Of a stretch of 64,000 nucleotides of DNA, positions 7,777 to 16,454 are shown piece after piece. The position numbers were made by a program, and so were the translations under genes. Source of the stretch: an uncultured Lachnospiraceae bacterium (GTDB taxonomy: Bacteria > Bacillota > Clostridia > Lachnospirales > Lachnospiraceae); NCBI GenBank assembly GCA_900315505.1, contig OMZG01000001.1, positions 62,001 through 126,000 on the forward strand, given 5' to 3'. Position 1 is the first letter of the stretch. Every line of letters starts with the position of its first letter. Below the pieces are notes generated by a model, which ran no database searches, was not told where the DNA came from, and saw only the letters and a list, made by a program, of their open reading frames with translations.

Positions 7777-8685
7777 CTATTCCCTTTCTGCTGCGTAGTC
7801 AGGAGTTACTGCCTCCACAGAAAAAATATCCGCACATAGCCCGCTCTCGCGCAGCCTTGCAGCAACAGTCTTCCGTTCGGCATCCGAATCGAATACTCCG
7901 AATACTGTCGGACCACTTCCTGTCACCCTCGAAAAAACGGCCCCGCCATCGTCCATGATCTGCTCAATTCCAGAGATTGATGGGACGAAATGCTTTGCAG
8001 CATTTTCAAGGTCATTGTGGATATTTTTTCCTATCTTTTCATTATCATTCTTTTCAATAGCGTCAATTACAGCACTTATGTCGCCGTGCAGAGGATCCGG
8101 ATGTTCATCTGACCATTTGTATGCAGATGGGGTAGAGACGCCCTCAGGCGGCTTGGCAAGGAGTATATGAGCATTCCAGTCAGCATTTACAGGCGTCAGC
8201 CTCTCGCCGATCCCCTCGCACAGACACAGACCTCCGTCTATACAGTATGGAACATCGGCTCCGAGGGTCAGTGCCATGTCGCGGAGCTCCTTTTTTGAAA
8301 AAATATCTCCTTCAAGCGCATTGATCCCGCGAAGGACGGCGGCAGCATCAGTACTTCCTCCGGCCATTCCTGCGGCAATCGGGATGTTCTTTACCAGATG
8401 GATATAGTATCCGTGGCTCTCGGGAAGACGGCTGGTGATAAGCTTTGCAGCCCTTACACATAGATTGCTGTCATCACAGGTGATCTCTTCTTCGGGATGA
8501 GATCCGCCGAAATCCATGTCCATAGAAATCTCATCGCAATCATTGGTCTGGTAGATACCGACCCTGTCATAGAGACTCACGGTCTGCATGATCATGGACA
8601 GCAGATGATAGCCATCAGCACGCTTACCTGTGATCTGAAGCCCGACATTTATTTTGGCATACGCCTTTTCTATGATAGATTTCAC
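7777..8685 (-). CDS. ispE: 4-diphosphocytidyl-2-C-methyl-D-erythritol kinase
   Basis: The 302-residue GHMP kinase phosphorylates CDP-ME in the MEP isoprenoid pathway. The N-terminal AYAKINVGLQITGKRADGYHLLSMIMQTVSLYD block is diagnostic. The ATP-binding motif IPIAAGMAGGSTDAAA (about 100-115) and the C-terminal MTGSGPTVFG-type motif (VTGSGPTVFGVF) are intact. It is first in a three-gene minus-strand operon with gntR and DUF1934, and a consensus promoter lies 70-100 bp upstream. Confidence 0.96.
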   Translation of the reverse strand: MKSIIEKAYAKINVGLQITGKRADGYHLLSMIMQTVSLYDRVGIYQTNDCDEISMDMDFGGSHPEEEITCDDSNLCVRAAKLITSRLPESHGYYIHLVKNIPIAAGMAGGSTDAAAVLRGINALEGDIFSKKELRDMALTLGADVPYCIDGGLCLCEGIGERLTPVNADWNAHILLAKPPEGVSTPSAYKWSDEHPDPLHGDISAVIDAIEKNDNEKIGKNIHNDLENAAKHFVPSISGIEQIMDDGGAVFSRVTGSGPTVFGVFDSDAERKTVAARLRESGLCADIFSVEAVTPDYAAERE

Positions 8686-8757
8686 ATGACGCCTTCCACT
8701 GTTTCAAAAATAAACCAATCTGTGATTGTTTTTTCTTCAATGCTGTATACAAAAGGC

Positions 8758-8786
8758 ATTATAACCGAAGTCGTATGATAAATCAA
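8758..8786 (-). promoter_or_regulatory. Promoter for ispE-gntR-DUF1934
   Basis: On the minus strand, -35 TTGATT (8786-8781), a 17-bp spacer and -10 TATAAT (8763-8758). It lies immediately beyond the left heptamer array at 8803. Confidence 0.8.
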
Positions 8787-8802
8787 GTAGGGAGAACTAA
8801 CA

Positions 8803-8970
8803 AGTTGCGAGTTGCGAGTTGTGAGTTGCGAGTTGTGGGTCAGCGTCAGTATATATAGTTGTAAAAAAACAGGAGCCAGATTACTGACTCCTGAACTCAT
8901 AGCTCATAACTCATAACTCATAGCTCATAACTCATAACTCATAACTCATAACTCATAACTCATAACACTT
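8803..8970. repeat. Heptamer inverted-array element bracketing a terminator
   Basis: The left array has five units (AGTTGCG twice, AGTTGTG, AGTTGCG, AGTTGTG; 8803-8837). The right array has ten units of AACTCAT/AGCTCAT plus AACACTT (8894-8970). The two arrays are inverted relative to each other and enclose 56 bp containing a minus-strand terminator. The right array runs into the stop codon (8969-8971) of the upstream minus-strand gene. This copy has the most regular units in the window. An apparent minus ORF through the array is repeat-derived and not a gene. Confidence 0.9.
8863..8893 (-). terminator. Terminator of the 170-aa membrane-protein gene
   Basis: A 10-bp stem with one mismatch (CTGACTCCTG 8884-8893 with CAGGAGCCAG 8870-8879) is followed on the minus strand by seven T. 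It lies between the two inverted heptamer arrays. Confidence 0.9.
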
Positions 8971-9481
8971 AACTCTTCTTCTCTTCCTGCTGATCCCTGA
9001 GCTTTTTTCTCGCCCATGAGCTGAGGCTCTTCTTTTTCTTCTCTGGCGGGGTGATGTGGGTGCCATGAGTGCCCTTTACCTCACTGATATACAGGCCGGA
9101 AACCTTTGCCTTGACCTCCTTATGCACCGGAATCAGATCGAAAACTTCAGGATCAGCGATGAAGGTCATTACCTTCGGGCCGACCTTTGCCTTGACTACC
9201 GGGGCTTTGGCACGCTTTGAATACCACGGTGTATTCTCGGTGACTGATGACGGGAGACCTGCCTCCGACAGCCGCATCTTTTTCTTATCAATTATGAGCA
9301 TTGTGTAGGTCTGTGCGACTGCATCAATCTGTTCCTGCTGGTCGGCCTGCCTCTTCTGGGCCTTTCTGCCGAGGATCGCGAGGATGATCGTTCCGGCAAC
9401 GAGAATGGCTGCGATCACGATCAGGGTGATGGCAAGCGGACCGATCGCAAGGAATACTGGAGTGACGGTAAAACTATACAT
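8969..9481 (-). CDS. Membrane-anchored hypothetical protein
   Basis: The 170-residue protein has one strong N-terminal span (AIGPLAITLIVIAAILVAGTIILAILG, about 12-38), then a basic stretch GRKAQKRQADQQEQIDA, then a soluble domain containing MLIIDKKKMRLSEAGLP and PVVKAKVGPKVMTFIADPEVFD. The tail is very lysine-rich (PPEKKKKSLSSWARKKL). The soluble domain is probably cytoplasmic, judged from the positive residues after the span. I recognise the pattern as a conserved clostridial hypothetical but know no function. Confidence 0.8.
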   Translation of the reverse strand: MYSFTVTPVFLAIGPLAITLIVIAAILVAGTIILAILGRKAQKRQADQQEQIDAVAQTYTMLIIDKKKMRLSEAGLPSSVTENTPWYSKRAKAPVVKAKVGPKVMTFIADPEVFDLIPVHKEVKAKVSGLYISEVKGTHGTHITPPEKKKKSLSSWARKKLRDQQEEKKS

Positions 9482-9518
9482 AAAATTTCTCCTTTGATTT
9501 TTGTTTCAAAACATATCA

Positions 9519-9547
9519 ATTCTAACATTTTGACGGGGCAATATCAA
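9519..9547 (-). promoter_or_regulatory. Promoter for the 170-aa membrane-protein gene
   Basis: On the minus strand, -35 TTGATA (9547-9542), a 17-bp spacer and -10 TAGAAT (9524-9519), within the divergent intergenic region. Confidence 0.7.
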
Positions 9548-9554
9548 GACGTAG

Positions 9555-9583
9555 TTGAAAGCATCTTATATTTATGGTAAAAT
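9555..9583 (+). promoter_or_regulatory. Promoter for the foldase lipoprotein
   Basis: -35 TTGAAA (9555-9560), a 17-bp spacer and -10 TAAAAT (9578-9583). It sits back to back with the minus-strand promoter at 9519-9547. Confidence 0.7.
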
Positions 9584-9613
9584 TTTCTACTGTCTGAAAA
9601 GGAGATTTTACCT

Positions 9614-10741
9614 ATGAATAAGAGAATAGCAGCGATGGTTCTGGCAGCTTCATTCGTACTTACGGCAGGCTGCGGGAATACCAGCCAGAAGACAGAGAAG
9701 AAATCATCAGGAGATGCCACGGCCACTGAGTACAAGGCAGGAGACTATGTGACGCTAGGCAAGTACAAGGGTGTCACTGTGACGCTCACTAAGAGCTACA
9801 AGGCAGATGATGCAGCAGTGAAGGATTATGAGGATACCCTGATCACGAATGCAGGAGGCTTCATGAAGGATTCCTCGCAGACTACAGTGCAGAAGGATTC
9901 TATAGTAAATGTTGATTACAAGGGAATGAAGGATGGCGTCGCATTCGACGGCGGTACGGCATCTGACGTGACGATCGATGTGGCAAATAATCAGGATGCA
10001 TCTAGCGGTAGCGGATATATAGACGGCTTCACAGACGGACTCGTGGGAGCTAAGGTCGGTGAGGCGGTTGATTCTAAGGTCACCTTTCCTGAGGATTACC
10101 AGTCTGCAGAACTTGCCGGACAGGAGGTTACCTTCGAGTTCAAGGTGAATTATATCTGCAAAAAGTTGACGGCTGATTCAGTGGATGATGATTTTCTAAA
10201 GAAGAATTTCCATGTGGATTCAAAGGATGCTTTCTCTGACTATGCGAAGAAGAAGCTCGAGGAGAATAACGAGTCCGAGAAGACCTCAGATACCAGACAG
10301 CTGGTCATGGATGCAGTAAATAAGAACAGCAAGGTGAAGAGCTTCCCTAAGGGCCTTATCGCTGAGAGGACGCAGAATCTGAAGAAGCAATACATGACCC
10401 AGAACGGCATCGCGCAAGACCAGTGGAAGGATTTTCTGGAGCAGAACGGTACCACAGAGGAAAAGTTCGATGAGCAGGTAAAGAAAACTGTTGAGAATAA
10501 TGTGACGACGGAACTCATTTTTACCGCGATAGCTGATAAGGAAAATATAAAGCCTGATGAAAGCGGATTTAAGAGCTATGTCAGCAATCTCATGTCTTCT
10601 GCAGGAAGCAGCGATGAGAACAGTCTCTACAAGCAGTATGGTACCTCGGCATCATCAGGAAAGACCTACCTCCAGATGATCTACAGAGTCAATAAGGCAC
10701 TTGAGTTCTGCGTGGATAATGCCACGGTGAAGGAGAAATAA
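9614..10741 (+). CDS. Extracytoplasmic trigger-factor-like lipoprotein with FKBP-type peptidyl-prolyl isomerase domain
   Basis: The 375-residue protein has a lipoprotein signal (MNKRIAAMVLAASFVLTAGC, lipobox LTAGC, lipidated Cys20). It then has an FKBP domain at about 90-180 (IVNVDYKGMKDGVAFDGG ... GYIDGFTDGLVGAKVGEAVD ... TFPEDY) and a helical trigger-factor C-terminal-like region (VDDDFLKKNFHVDSKDAFSDYAKKKL onward). It lacks the ribosome-binding GFRKG motif of true trigger factor, so it probably folds exported proteins at the outer face of the membrane. A cytosolic tig gene is also present at 57143. Stands alone upstream of the SCIFF locus. Confidence 0.9.
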   Translation: MNKRIAAMVLAASFVLTAGCGNTSQKTEKKSSGDATATEYKAGDYVTLGKYKGVTVTLTKSYKADDAAVKDYEDTLITNAGGFMKDSSQTTVQKDSIVNVDYKGMKDGVAFDGGTASDVTIDVANNQDASSGSGYIDGFTDGLVGAKVGEAVDSKVTFPEDYQSAELAGQEVTFEFKVNYICKKLTADSVDDDFLKKNFHVDSKDAFSDYAKKKLEENNESEKTSDTRQLVMDAVNKNSKVKSFPKGLIAERTQNLKKQYMTQNGIAQDQWKDFLEQNGTTEEKFDEQVKKTVENNVTTELIFTAIADKENIKPDESGFKSYVSNLMSSAGSSDENSLYKQYGTSASSGKTYLQMIYRVNKALEFCVDNATVKEK

Positions 10742-10766
10742 AACTCTTCCATTTTTTTATGAATTG

Positions 10767-10775
10767 TGGTATAGT
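10767..10775 (+). promoter_or_regulatory. Extended -10 promoter for scfA
   Basis: TGGTATAGT is an extended -10 element (TG-n-TATAGT) with no clear -35. It lies about 45 bp before the SCIFF start codon. Confidence 0.5.
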
Positions 10776-10821
10776 TTTACAGTATGTTTAAAAACGAATC
10801 TTTTGAAGAAAGGATATTATC

Positions 10822-10971
10822 ATGAAACACATCAAGACATTAAATGAAAAGAGACTTCAGAACACATTACAGCACGGAGGATGCGGCGAGTGCCAGACCT
10901 CATGCCAGTCAGCATGCAAGACCAGCTGCACAGTAGGAAACCAGCACTGCGAGAATCCTGCCCAGCGATAA
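10822..10971 (+). CDS. scfA: SCIFF ribosomal peptide precursor (six cysteines in forty-five)
   Basis: The 49-residue peptide starts MKHIKTLNEKRLQNTLQHGG and has six Cys at positions 21, 24, 28, 32, 36 and 43. This is the hallmark of SCIFF, a near-universal clostridial peptide. AAAGGA lies upstream at good spacing. The radical SAM maturase directly downstream is its dedicated partner; in characterised cases that enzyme forms a Cys-to-Thr thioether crosslink. Thr residues available are T27, T34 and T37. The final product and role in the cell are not established. Confidence 0.95.
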   Translation: MKHIKTLNEKRLQNTLQHGGCGECQTSCQSACKTSCTVGNQHCENPAQR

Positions 10972-11000
10972 TATAAATTGAAAAGTAAGAGGTTTTTACT

Positions 11001-12410
11001 TTGATTCACCAGTATAAGAATAACGGGTATGACATCGTCCTGGACGTGAATTCAGGGGCCATCCATATAGTCGATGATCCTACCTACGATATGATCAGTG
11101 AATACGAGGGGAAGCCGAGAGAAGATGTCATTTCTGACATAGTGGAGAAATATCCTTCCGAGACGAAGGATGATATTGAGGAGGCTTACGACGAGATCAC
11201 ACAGCTTAAGGAGCAGAATGCTCTTTTCACTGTGGATCCGTATGAGAATCGTGTCATTGACTACACGAAGCGGCCTACGGTAGTGAAGGCCATGTGCTTA
11301 AACGTCGCCCATGCGTGCAATCTGAGCTGCCGGTACTGTTTTGCAGATGAGGGTCTGTATTTCGGGAAAAAGGCAGAGCTCATGAGCTATGAGACCGGCA
11401 AGGCTGCACTTGATTTCCTTATAGCGAATTCAGGCCACAGAAGGAATCTCGAGGTTGATTTCTTCGGCGGTGAGCCGACACTCAATTTCGATGTGGTGAA
11501 GAGGCTTGTCGCATACGGCAGGAGCCGTGAGAAGGAGACCGGGAAGAATTTCAGGTTTACCTTTACCACTAATGGCATACTGCTGAATGACGAGATTATG
11601 GATTTTGCCAATCAGGAGATGGACAATGTAGTAATGTCCATTGATGGCCGCAAGGAGGTCCATGACCACATGAGACCATTCCATAATGGCGATCCTACAT
11701 GGGATATCATCGTTCCGAAGTATCAGAAGTTCGCAGCAATGCGCGAGAAGCTTGGCAAGCAGTATTATGTCAGGGGCACATATACGAGATACAATCTCGA
11801 TTTTGCAAAAGATATTCTCGCAATGGCTGATCTGGGCTTCAGGCAGATAAGCATCGAGCCTGTTGTGGCTCCACCAGAAGCAGACTATTCACTGAGACCT
11901 GAGGATATTCCGGTACTTGAAGAGCAGTACGATATCCTGGCCAGGGAAATGGTTGAACGTCATGGAACTGACAGAGAGTTCAATTTCTTCCATTTCATGA
12001 TCGATCTCGAAGGCGGACCTTGTGTTTATAAGAGGCTTTCAGGCTGTGGCTCAGGCACAGAGTATGTGTCGGTGACCCCGGATGGAAGCATTTTTCCATG
12101 TCACCAGTTTGTCGGAAAACCGGATTTCAAGATCGGAAATGTATGGGATGGCATCAGCCGTCAGGACATCGTGACCGAGTTCAAGGGCTGCAATGTGTAT
12201 TCCAGGCCGAAGTGCAGGAAGTGCTTTGCGAAGTTCTACTGCAGCGGCGGATGCACTGCGAATGCATACAATTTCACGGGCAATCTCCGTGATGTATATG
12301 AGATTGGCTGTGCACTCGAGAAGAAGAGAATCGAGTGCGCAATCATGATAAAAGCTGCGTGTGCCGCCAAGGATGCAGCTCTGAAAGGGAAAGTTGAAAA
12401 AACAGCTTAA
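11001..12410 (+). CDS. scfB: SCIFF radical SAM maturase (SPASM domain)
   Basis: The 469-residue enzyme starts at TTG 11001 behind AAGAGG. The first 85 residues form a RiPP-recognition-type N-terminus (MIHQYKNNGYDIVLDVNSGA). The radical SAM cluster motif is C106-x3-C110-x2-C113 (CNLSCRYC). The C-terminal SPASM region binds auxiliary clusters through Cys-rich segments (GCGSGTEYVSVTPDGSIFPC, CRKCFAKFYCSGGC, GC). It modifies the peptide encoded 30 bp upstream. Members of this family install thioether bonds between Cys and Thr. Length and motif spacing are normal. Confidence 0.96.
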   Translation: MIHQYKNNGYDIVLDVNSGAIHIVDDPTYDMISEYEGKPREDVISDIVEKYPSETKDDIEEAYDEITQLKEQNALFTVDPYENRVIDYTKRPTVVKAMCLNVAHACNLSCRYCFADEGLYFGKKAELMSYETGKAALDFLIANSGHRRNLEVDFFGGEPTLNFDVVKRLVAYGRSREKETGKNFRFTFTTNGILLNDEIMDFANQEMDNVVMSIDGRKEVHDHMRPFHNGDPTWDIIVPKYQKFAAMREKLGKQYYVRGTYTRYNLDFAKDILAMADLGFRQISIEPVVAPPEADYSLRPEDIPVLEEQYDILAREMVERHGTDREFNFFHFMIDLEGGPCVYKRLSGCGSGTEYVSVTPDGSIFPCHQFVGKPDFKIGNVWDGISRQDIVTEFKGCNVYSRPKCRKCFAKFYCSGGCTANAYNFTGNLRDVYEIGCALEKKRIECAIMIKAACAAKDAALKGKVEKTA

Positions 12411-12434
12411 TGTAACAAGGAGTGTAAACAACAA

Positions 12435-14801
12435 ATGAAACCAAAGAAGGGAAAATCAGTCGCATTTCTATGCGCCTTCCTTGCAGCGGTAGTATTCTTA
12501 GGATGGTTTTCAATCACCGTCCTTCATGACACCCTGCACAATGGAAAGAACAGCTTAAAGCTTGGCCTCGACCTCGCCGGTGGTGCATCGATCACCTACC
12601 AGATCCAGGGCAAGGCTACCAAGACCCAGATCAATGATACCATCTACAAGCTGCAGAAGCGTATCGAGAATGATCTCGGAAGCGAGTCAAACACCACTGA
12701 GGCAAATGTTTACCAGATGGGTGATGACCGTATCGCAGTCGAGATTCCTGGAGTAAAGGATGCCAACAGCATTCTTGAGCAGCTCGGTACACCTGGTGAT
12801 CTGTATTTCATCAAGCATAAGAGTTCATCAGGATCTGAGAACTATACACTTGATAAGACCACTGGTCAGTACAAGCTTGCTGACGGAGTCACGATCGAGA
12901 GTCTTCAGAAGGACGGATCAATTGTCCTTGACGGTTCCCAGGTAAAGAGTGCTCAGGCTACTTACCAGCAGAAGAGCTCTACAGGCAATCGTGAGCCGGT
13001 TGTTTCCATTTCCCTGAAGACAAAGGGTGCTGAGGCTTTTGCTGAGGCTACAAAGGAAGCTGCTGCTGATAATAATGATACTATCGGTATCTACTATGAT
13101 GGCAACTTCGTATCAGTTCCTAAAGCTAATGAAGAGATCGCTGATGGTAACTGTGTCATCGAAGGAATGAGCGGTATTGAAGAGGCTCAGAACCTTGCAT
13201 CATACATCCGTATCGGTGGACTCGATATCAAGCTCAAGGAGATCCAGTCAGAGATCGTAGGAGCACAGCTCGGTTCAAATGCCCTGAAGACTTCTCTTCT
13301 TGCAGCAGGCATAGGTCTTCTGCTCGTAATGGTATTCATGTGCATTGCGTATCTGTTCCCGGGTGCAATGGCATCTCTTGCCCTTATTCTTTATACAGAG
13401 CTTATAATAAGCATCCTTCAGGTTTTCGATATCACGCTTACCCTTCCGGGTATTGCAGGTATTATCCTTAGTATCGGTATGGCCGTGGATGCGAACGTCA
13501 TTATTTTCTCCCGAATCAAGGAGGAGATCGCTGCCGGACGTACTGTACGTGCTGCTATTGATACAGGATTCAGAAGAGCGCTCTCAGCCATCCTCGATGG
13601 TAATATCACGACCCTTATCGTGGCATTTGTGCTCGGAGTCATCGGAACCGGTACTGTAAAGGGATTCGCTATTACCCTTGGACTTGGTACCTGCCTGTCG
13701 ATGTTTACAGCACTCTTCATTACAAGAGGTCTGATGAATTCGTTCTACAGCTTCGGCTGCCAGAACGCAAAGATATATGGTCATCTGTGGAAGATCAAGA
13801 CACTCCCACTGATCCGGAAGAAAGCTATTTTCTTCGGTGTTTCAATCTGCGTGATAGCAGTTGGTATCATCGGAATGATCGGATACAAGGCTACTACAGG
13901 AAAGGCCCTGAACTATTCACTTGAGTTCTCAGGTGGTACTTCAACGACTGTTAATTTCAGCAAGAATTATACTATAGAGCAGATCGATGAGCAGATAGTT
14001 CCTGTAATTGAAAAAGTAACCAAGGATGCAAACGTACAGAGCCAGAAGGTAACCGGAAGCAATCAGGTCATCTTCAAGACACGTACTCTTGATCTTGATG
14101 AAAGAGAAGACCTGAACAAGCGTCTCGAAAAGAGTTTTGGTGTCAAGGAGTCAGATGTACAGACTCAGAACATCAGTGGTACAATCTCTGGTGAGATGAG
14201 ACGTACTTCTGTCATAGCAGTAATCGTTTCAGTTATCTGCATCCTGATCTACATCTGGTTCAGATTCCGTGATATAAGATTCGCTACATCTGCTGTACTT
14301 GCTCTCTGCCACGATGTACTTGTGACACTCGGTGTATATGCAGTATTCAGACTCTCAGTCGGTTCTGCATTCGTTGCATGTATTCTGACGATCATCGGTT
14401 ATTCAATCAACGATACCATCGTCGTATTCGACCGTATACGTGAGAATCTCCGCAACACAAGCAAGCAGAAGACACCGGAGGTTCTTGCAGAGATTTCAAA
14501 CAGATCTGTTACTGAGACTATTACCAGATCTCTGAGTACTTCATTCACGACGGCTCTTACGATCATCATGCTCCTGATCCTCGGAGTATCTTCGATTAGG
14601 GAATTCGCATTCCCACTTCTCGTCGGAGTTGTCTGCGGTACTTATTCATCAATCTTTATCGCTACACCGCTCTGGTACATTGCTCGTGCACACATTGGCC
14701 ATCAGGCTGAGGAAGATACGAAGCAGGGACCTAATGCACGTAAGAAAAAAAAGAAGCCGGTTACAAAGCCGAACAAGTATAATAACGGTGCTATTGTTTA
14801 A
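12435..14801 (+). CDS. secDF: Protein translocase subunits SecD-SecF fused
   Basis: The 788-residue membrane protein carries SecD (about 1-440) and SecF (about 453-760) in one chain, assisting SecYEG in export. SecD shows the N-terminal span, NSLKLGLDLAGGASITYQI (the DLxGG motif), the P1 extracytoplasmic domain and IGMAVDANVIIFSRIKEE (D4-type motif). SecF restarts with a new span and LNYSLEFSGGTS, and has GYSINDTIVVFDRIREN (D5-type motif). The tail is Lys-rich (ARKKKKKP). Separate secD and secF genes are the usual alternative; fusion is common in Firmicutes. Confidence 0.96.
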   Translation: MKPKKGKSVAFLCAFLAAVVFLGWFSITVLHDTLHNGKNSLKLGLDLAGGASITYQIQGKATKTQINDTIYKLQKRIENDLGSESNTTEANVYQMGDDRIAVEIPGVKDANSILEQLGTPGDLYFIKHKSSSGSENYTLDKTTGQYKLADGVTIESLQKDGSIVLDGSQVKSAQATYQQKSSTGNREPVVSISLKTKGAEAFAEATKEAAADNNDTIGIYYDGNFVSVPKANEEIADGNCVIEGMSGIEEAQNLASYIRIGGLDIKLKEIQSEIVGAQLGSNALKTSLLAAGIGLLLVMVFMCIAYLFPGAMASLALILYTELIISILQVFDITLTLPGIAGIILSIGMAVDANVIIFSRIKEEIAAGRTVRAAIDTGFRRALSAILDGNITTLIVAFVLGVIGTGTVKGFAITLGLGTCLSMFTALFITRGLMNSFYSFGCQNAKIYGHLWKIKTLPLIRKKAIFFGVSICVIAVGIIGMIGYKATTGKALNYSLEFSGGTSTTVNFSKNYTIEQIDEQIVPVIEKVTKDANVQSQKVTGSNQVIFKTRTLDLDEREDLNKRLEKSFGVKESDVQTQNISGTISGEMRRTSVIAVIVSVICILIYIWFRFRDIRFATSAVLALCHDVLVTLGVYAVFRLSVGSAFVACILTIIGYSINDTIVVFDRIRENLRNTSKQKTPEVLAEISNRSVTETITRSLSTSFTTALTIIMLLILGVSSIREFAFPLLVGVVCGTYSSIFIATPLWYIARAHIGHQAEEDTKQGPNARKKKKKPVTKPNKYNNGAIV

Positions 14802-14815
14802 TCAAACTATTTAGT

Positions 14816-14926
14816 AAGCGCATCGGTCGGTATATATTGTTGTTCGAGGCACGCTCTCGCTAATGCTTAGACGCAGCGGCACGCTATTACCTCTCACAAC
14901 ATATATACCGCCCCTGCGCTTTTTTA
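14816..14926 (+). terminator. Long hairpin terminator after secDF containing an inserted palindromic repeat
   Basis: The outer stem AAGCGCA (14816-14822) pairs with TGCGCTT (14915-14921), and CGGTATATATTGTTG (14828-14842) pairs with CAACATATATACCG (14897-14910). Six or more T follow. The 54-bp apex (14843-14896) is not ordinary loop sequence: its reverse complement recurs at 16316-16409. So a repeat has apparently been inserted into the loop of an existing terminator. Confidence 0.8.
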
Positions 14927-15025
14927 AGTATGGTGATTTACCACCTGGCAATTTTGTGATAATATATATATGCTCGCTTAGAAACCTTAAAAGAAAAAAG
15001 AAACCCTTTTACATGGAGGAAGATT

Positions 15026-16276
15026 ATGTACACTATTGACGACATCAGGAATGAAGACCCGGAAGTTGCACAGGCTATCTGTGAGGAATATGACAGGCAG
15101 GCCAGCCACATTGAGCTGATCGCATCTGAGAACTGGGTGAGCCCGGCTGTTATGAGTGCGATGGGAAGCATTCTCACAAATAAGTATGCTGAGGGCTATC
15201 CAGGTCACAGGTATTATGGTGGATGCGAGAAGGTCGATATCATCGAGGATCTTGCCAGAGATCGTGCGAAGAAGCTCTTCGGTGCCGAGTATGCCAATGT
15301 CCAGCCGCATTCTGGCGCTCAGGCTAATATGGCTGTTGAGTACGCAGTATGTGAGCCTGGAGATACGATCATGGGTATGAGCCTTGATCACGGCGGTCAT
15401 CTGACTCATGGTTCACCGGCCAATTTTTCCGGCCATTATTTCAATATCGTTCCTTATGGTGTCAATGATCAGGGATTCATCGATTATGACAAGGTAGAGG
15501 CTATTGCGAAAGAGTGCAAGCCGAAGATGATCATTGCCGGTGCATCTGCATATGCAAGAGCAATTGATTTCAAGAGGTTCGCTGAGATTGCACATGAGGT
15601 CGGAGCTGTTCTCATGGTGGATATGGCTCATATCGCCGGTCTTGTGGCAACAGGATATCATCAGTCACCAGTTCCATACGCGGACATTGTGACGACTACT
15701 ACTCACAAGACTCTCCGTGGACCAAGAGGCGGACTCATCCTTGCTACAGAGGAAGCCAGCAAGAAGTACAAGCTGAATAAGGCTGTATTCCCTGGAATCC
15801 AGGGAGGCCCTCTGATGCATGTCATCGCAGCCAAGGCTGTATGCTTCAAGGAGGCCATGACACCTGAATTCAAGGAATATGCGCATCAGATCATTCTGAA
15901 TGCACAGTCTCTTTCAAAGGGACTAATGAGCAGAGGAGTGGATATCGTATCCGGCGGTACTGACAATCATCTGATGCTTGTGGACCTGATCAATAAGGAT
16001 CTGACTGGTAAGGAGGTTGAGACATGGCTTGATGAGGCTCATATCACAGCCAACAAGAATACAGTACCTAACGATCCTAAGAGCCCGTTTGTGACCTCAG
16101 GAATCCGTCTTGGTACTCCTGCAGCTACTACCCGTGGCCTGAAGGAAGCCGATTTCGACCAGGTGGCAGAGGCTATCGCTACCGTCATCAACCAGAAGGA
16201 AGACGGAATCCCGGCTGCAAGGGCAATAATACAGACGCTGACAGATAAGTATCCACTTTCAGCTAAATTCTTTTAA
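15026..16276 (+). CDS. glyA: Serine hydroxymethyltransferase
   Basis: The 416-residue PLP enzyme interconverts serine and glycine with tetrahydrofolate and supplies one-carbon units. Family blocks seen: [29 protein letters not shown], the PLP-lysine motif [13 protein letters not shown] (lysine near 228) and the C-terminal GTPAATTRG. Length is standard. AGGAGGAA precedes the ATG. It is flanked on both sides by related palindromic repeats. Confidence 0.97.
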   Translation: MYTIDDIRNEDPEVAQAICEEYDRQASHIELIASENWVSPAVMSAMGSILTNKYAEGYPGHRYYGGCEKVDIIEDLARDRAKKLFGAEYANVQPHSGAQANMAVEYAVCEPGDTIMGMSLDHGGHLTHGSPANFSGHYFNIVPYGVNDQGFIDYDKVEAIAKECKPKMIIAGASAYARAIDFKRFAEIAHEVGAVLMVDMAHIAGLVATGYHQSPVPYADIVTTTTHKTLRGPRGGLILATEEASKKYKLNKAVFPGIQGGPLMHVIAAKAVCFKEAMTPEFKEYAHQIILNAQSLSKGLMSRGVDIVSGGTDNHLMLVDLINKDLTGKEVETWLDEAHITANKNTVPNDPKSPFVTSGIRLGTPAATTRGLKEADFDQVAEAIATVINQKEDGIPAARAIIQTLTDKYPLSAKFF

Positions 16277-16291
16277 GCAGGTGCATATACG

Positions 16292-16432
16292 AGATGAGGG
16301 TGTGCCATGAGTCGCGAGAGGTAATAGCGTGACGCCGGCGCTTGGCGGCTGTTCTTCAAGCCGCCTATGCGTCCGTTGCGTCTAAGCATTAGCGAAAGCG
16401 TGCCTCGAGCGGCTCAATGGCACAACATCATC
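16292..16432 (+). repeat. Nested palindromic (REP-like) element between glyA and serS
   Basis: The outer arms GATGAGGGTGTGCCATGAGT (from 16293) and ACTC/GCTCAATGGCACAACATC (to 16432) are imperfect inverted repeats. Inside them lies GAGAGGTAATAGCGTG ... TGCGTCTAAGCATTAGCG (16316-16409), the same repeat, in reverse orientation, as in the terminator apex at 14843-14896. Inside that is an extra hairpin (GGCGGCT ... AGCCGCC, about 16342-16365) absent from the other copy. The result is three levels of nested inverted repeats. Confidence 0.8.
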
Positions 16433-16454
16433 GAGAATAGGAGTTATAAATAAA

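Noticed and set aside
8682-8900. Minus-strand ORF of 72 codons reading Thr/Asn/Ser/Gln repeats upstream of ispE
   Set aside because: Its coding sequence is the left heptamer array and the terminator read in translation; no ribosome binding site and no conserved features.
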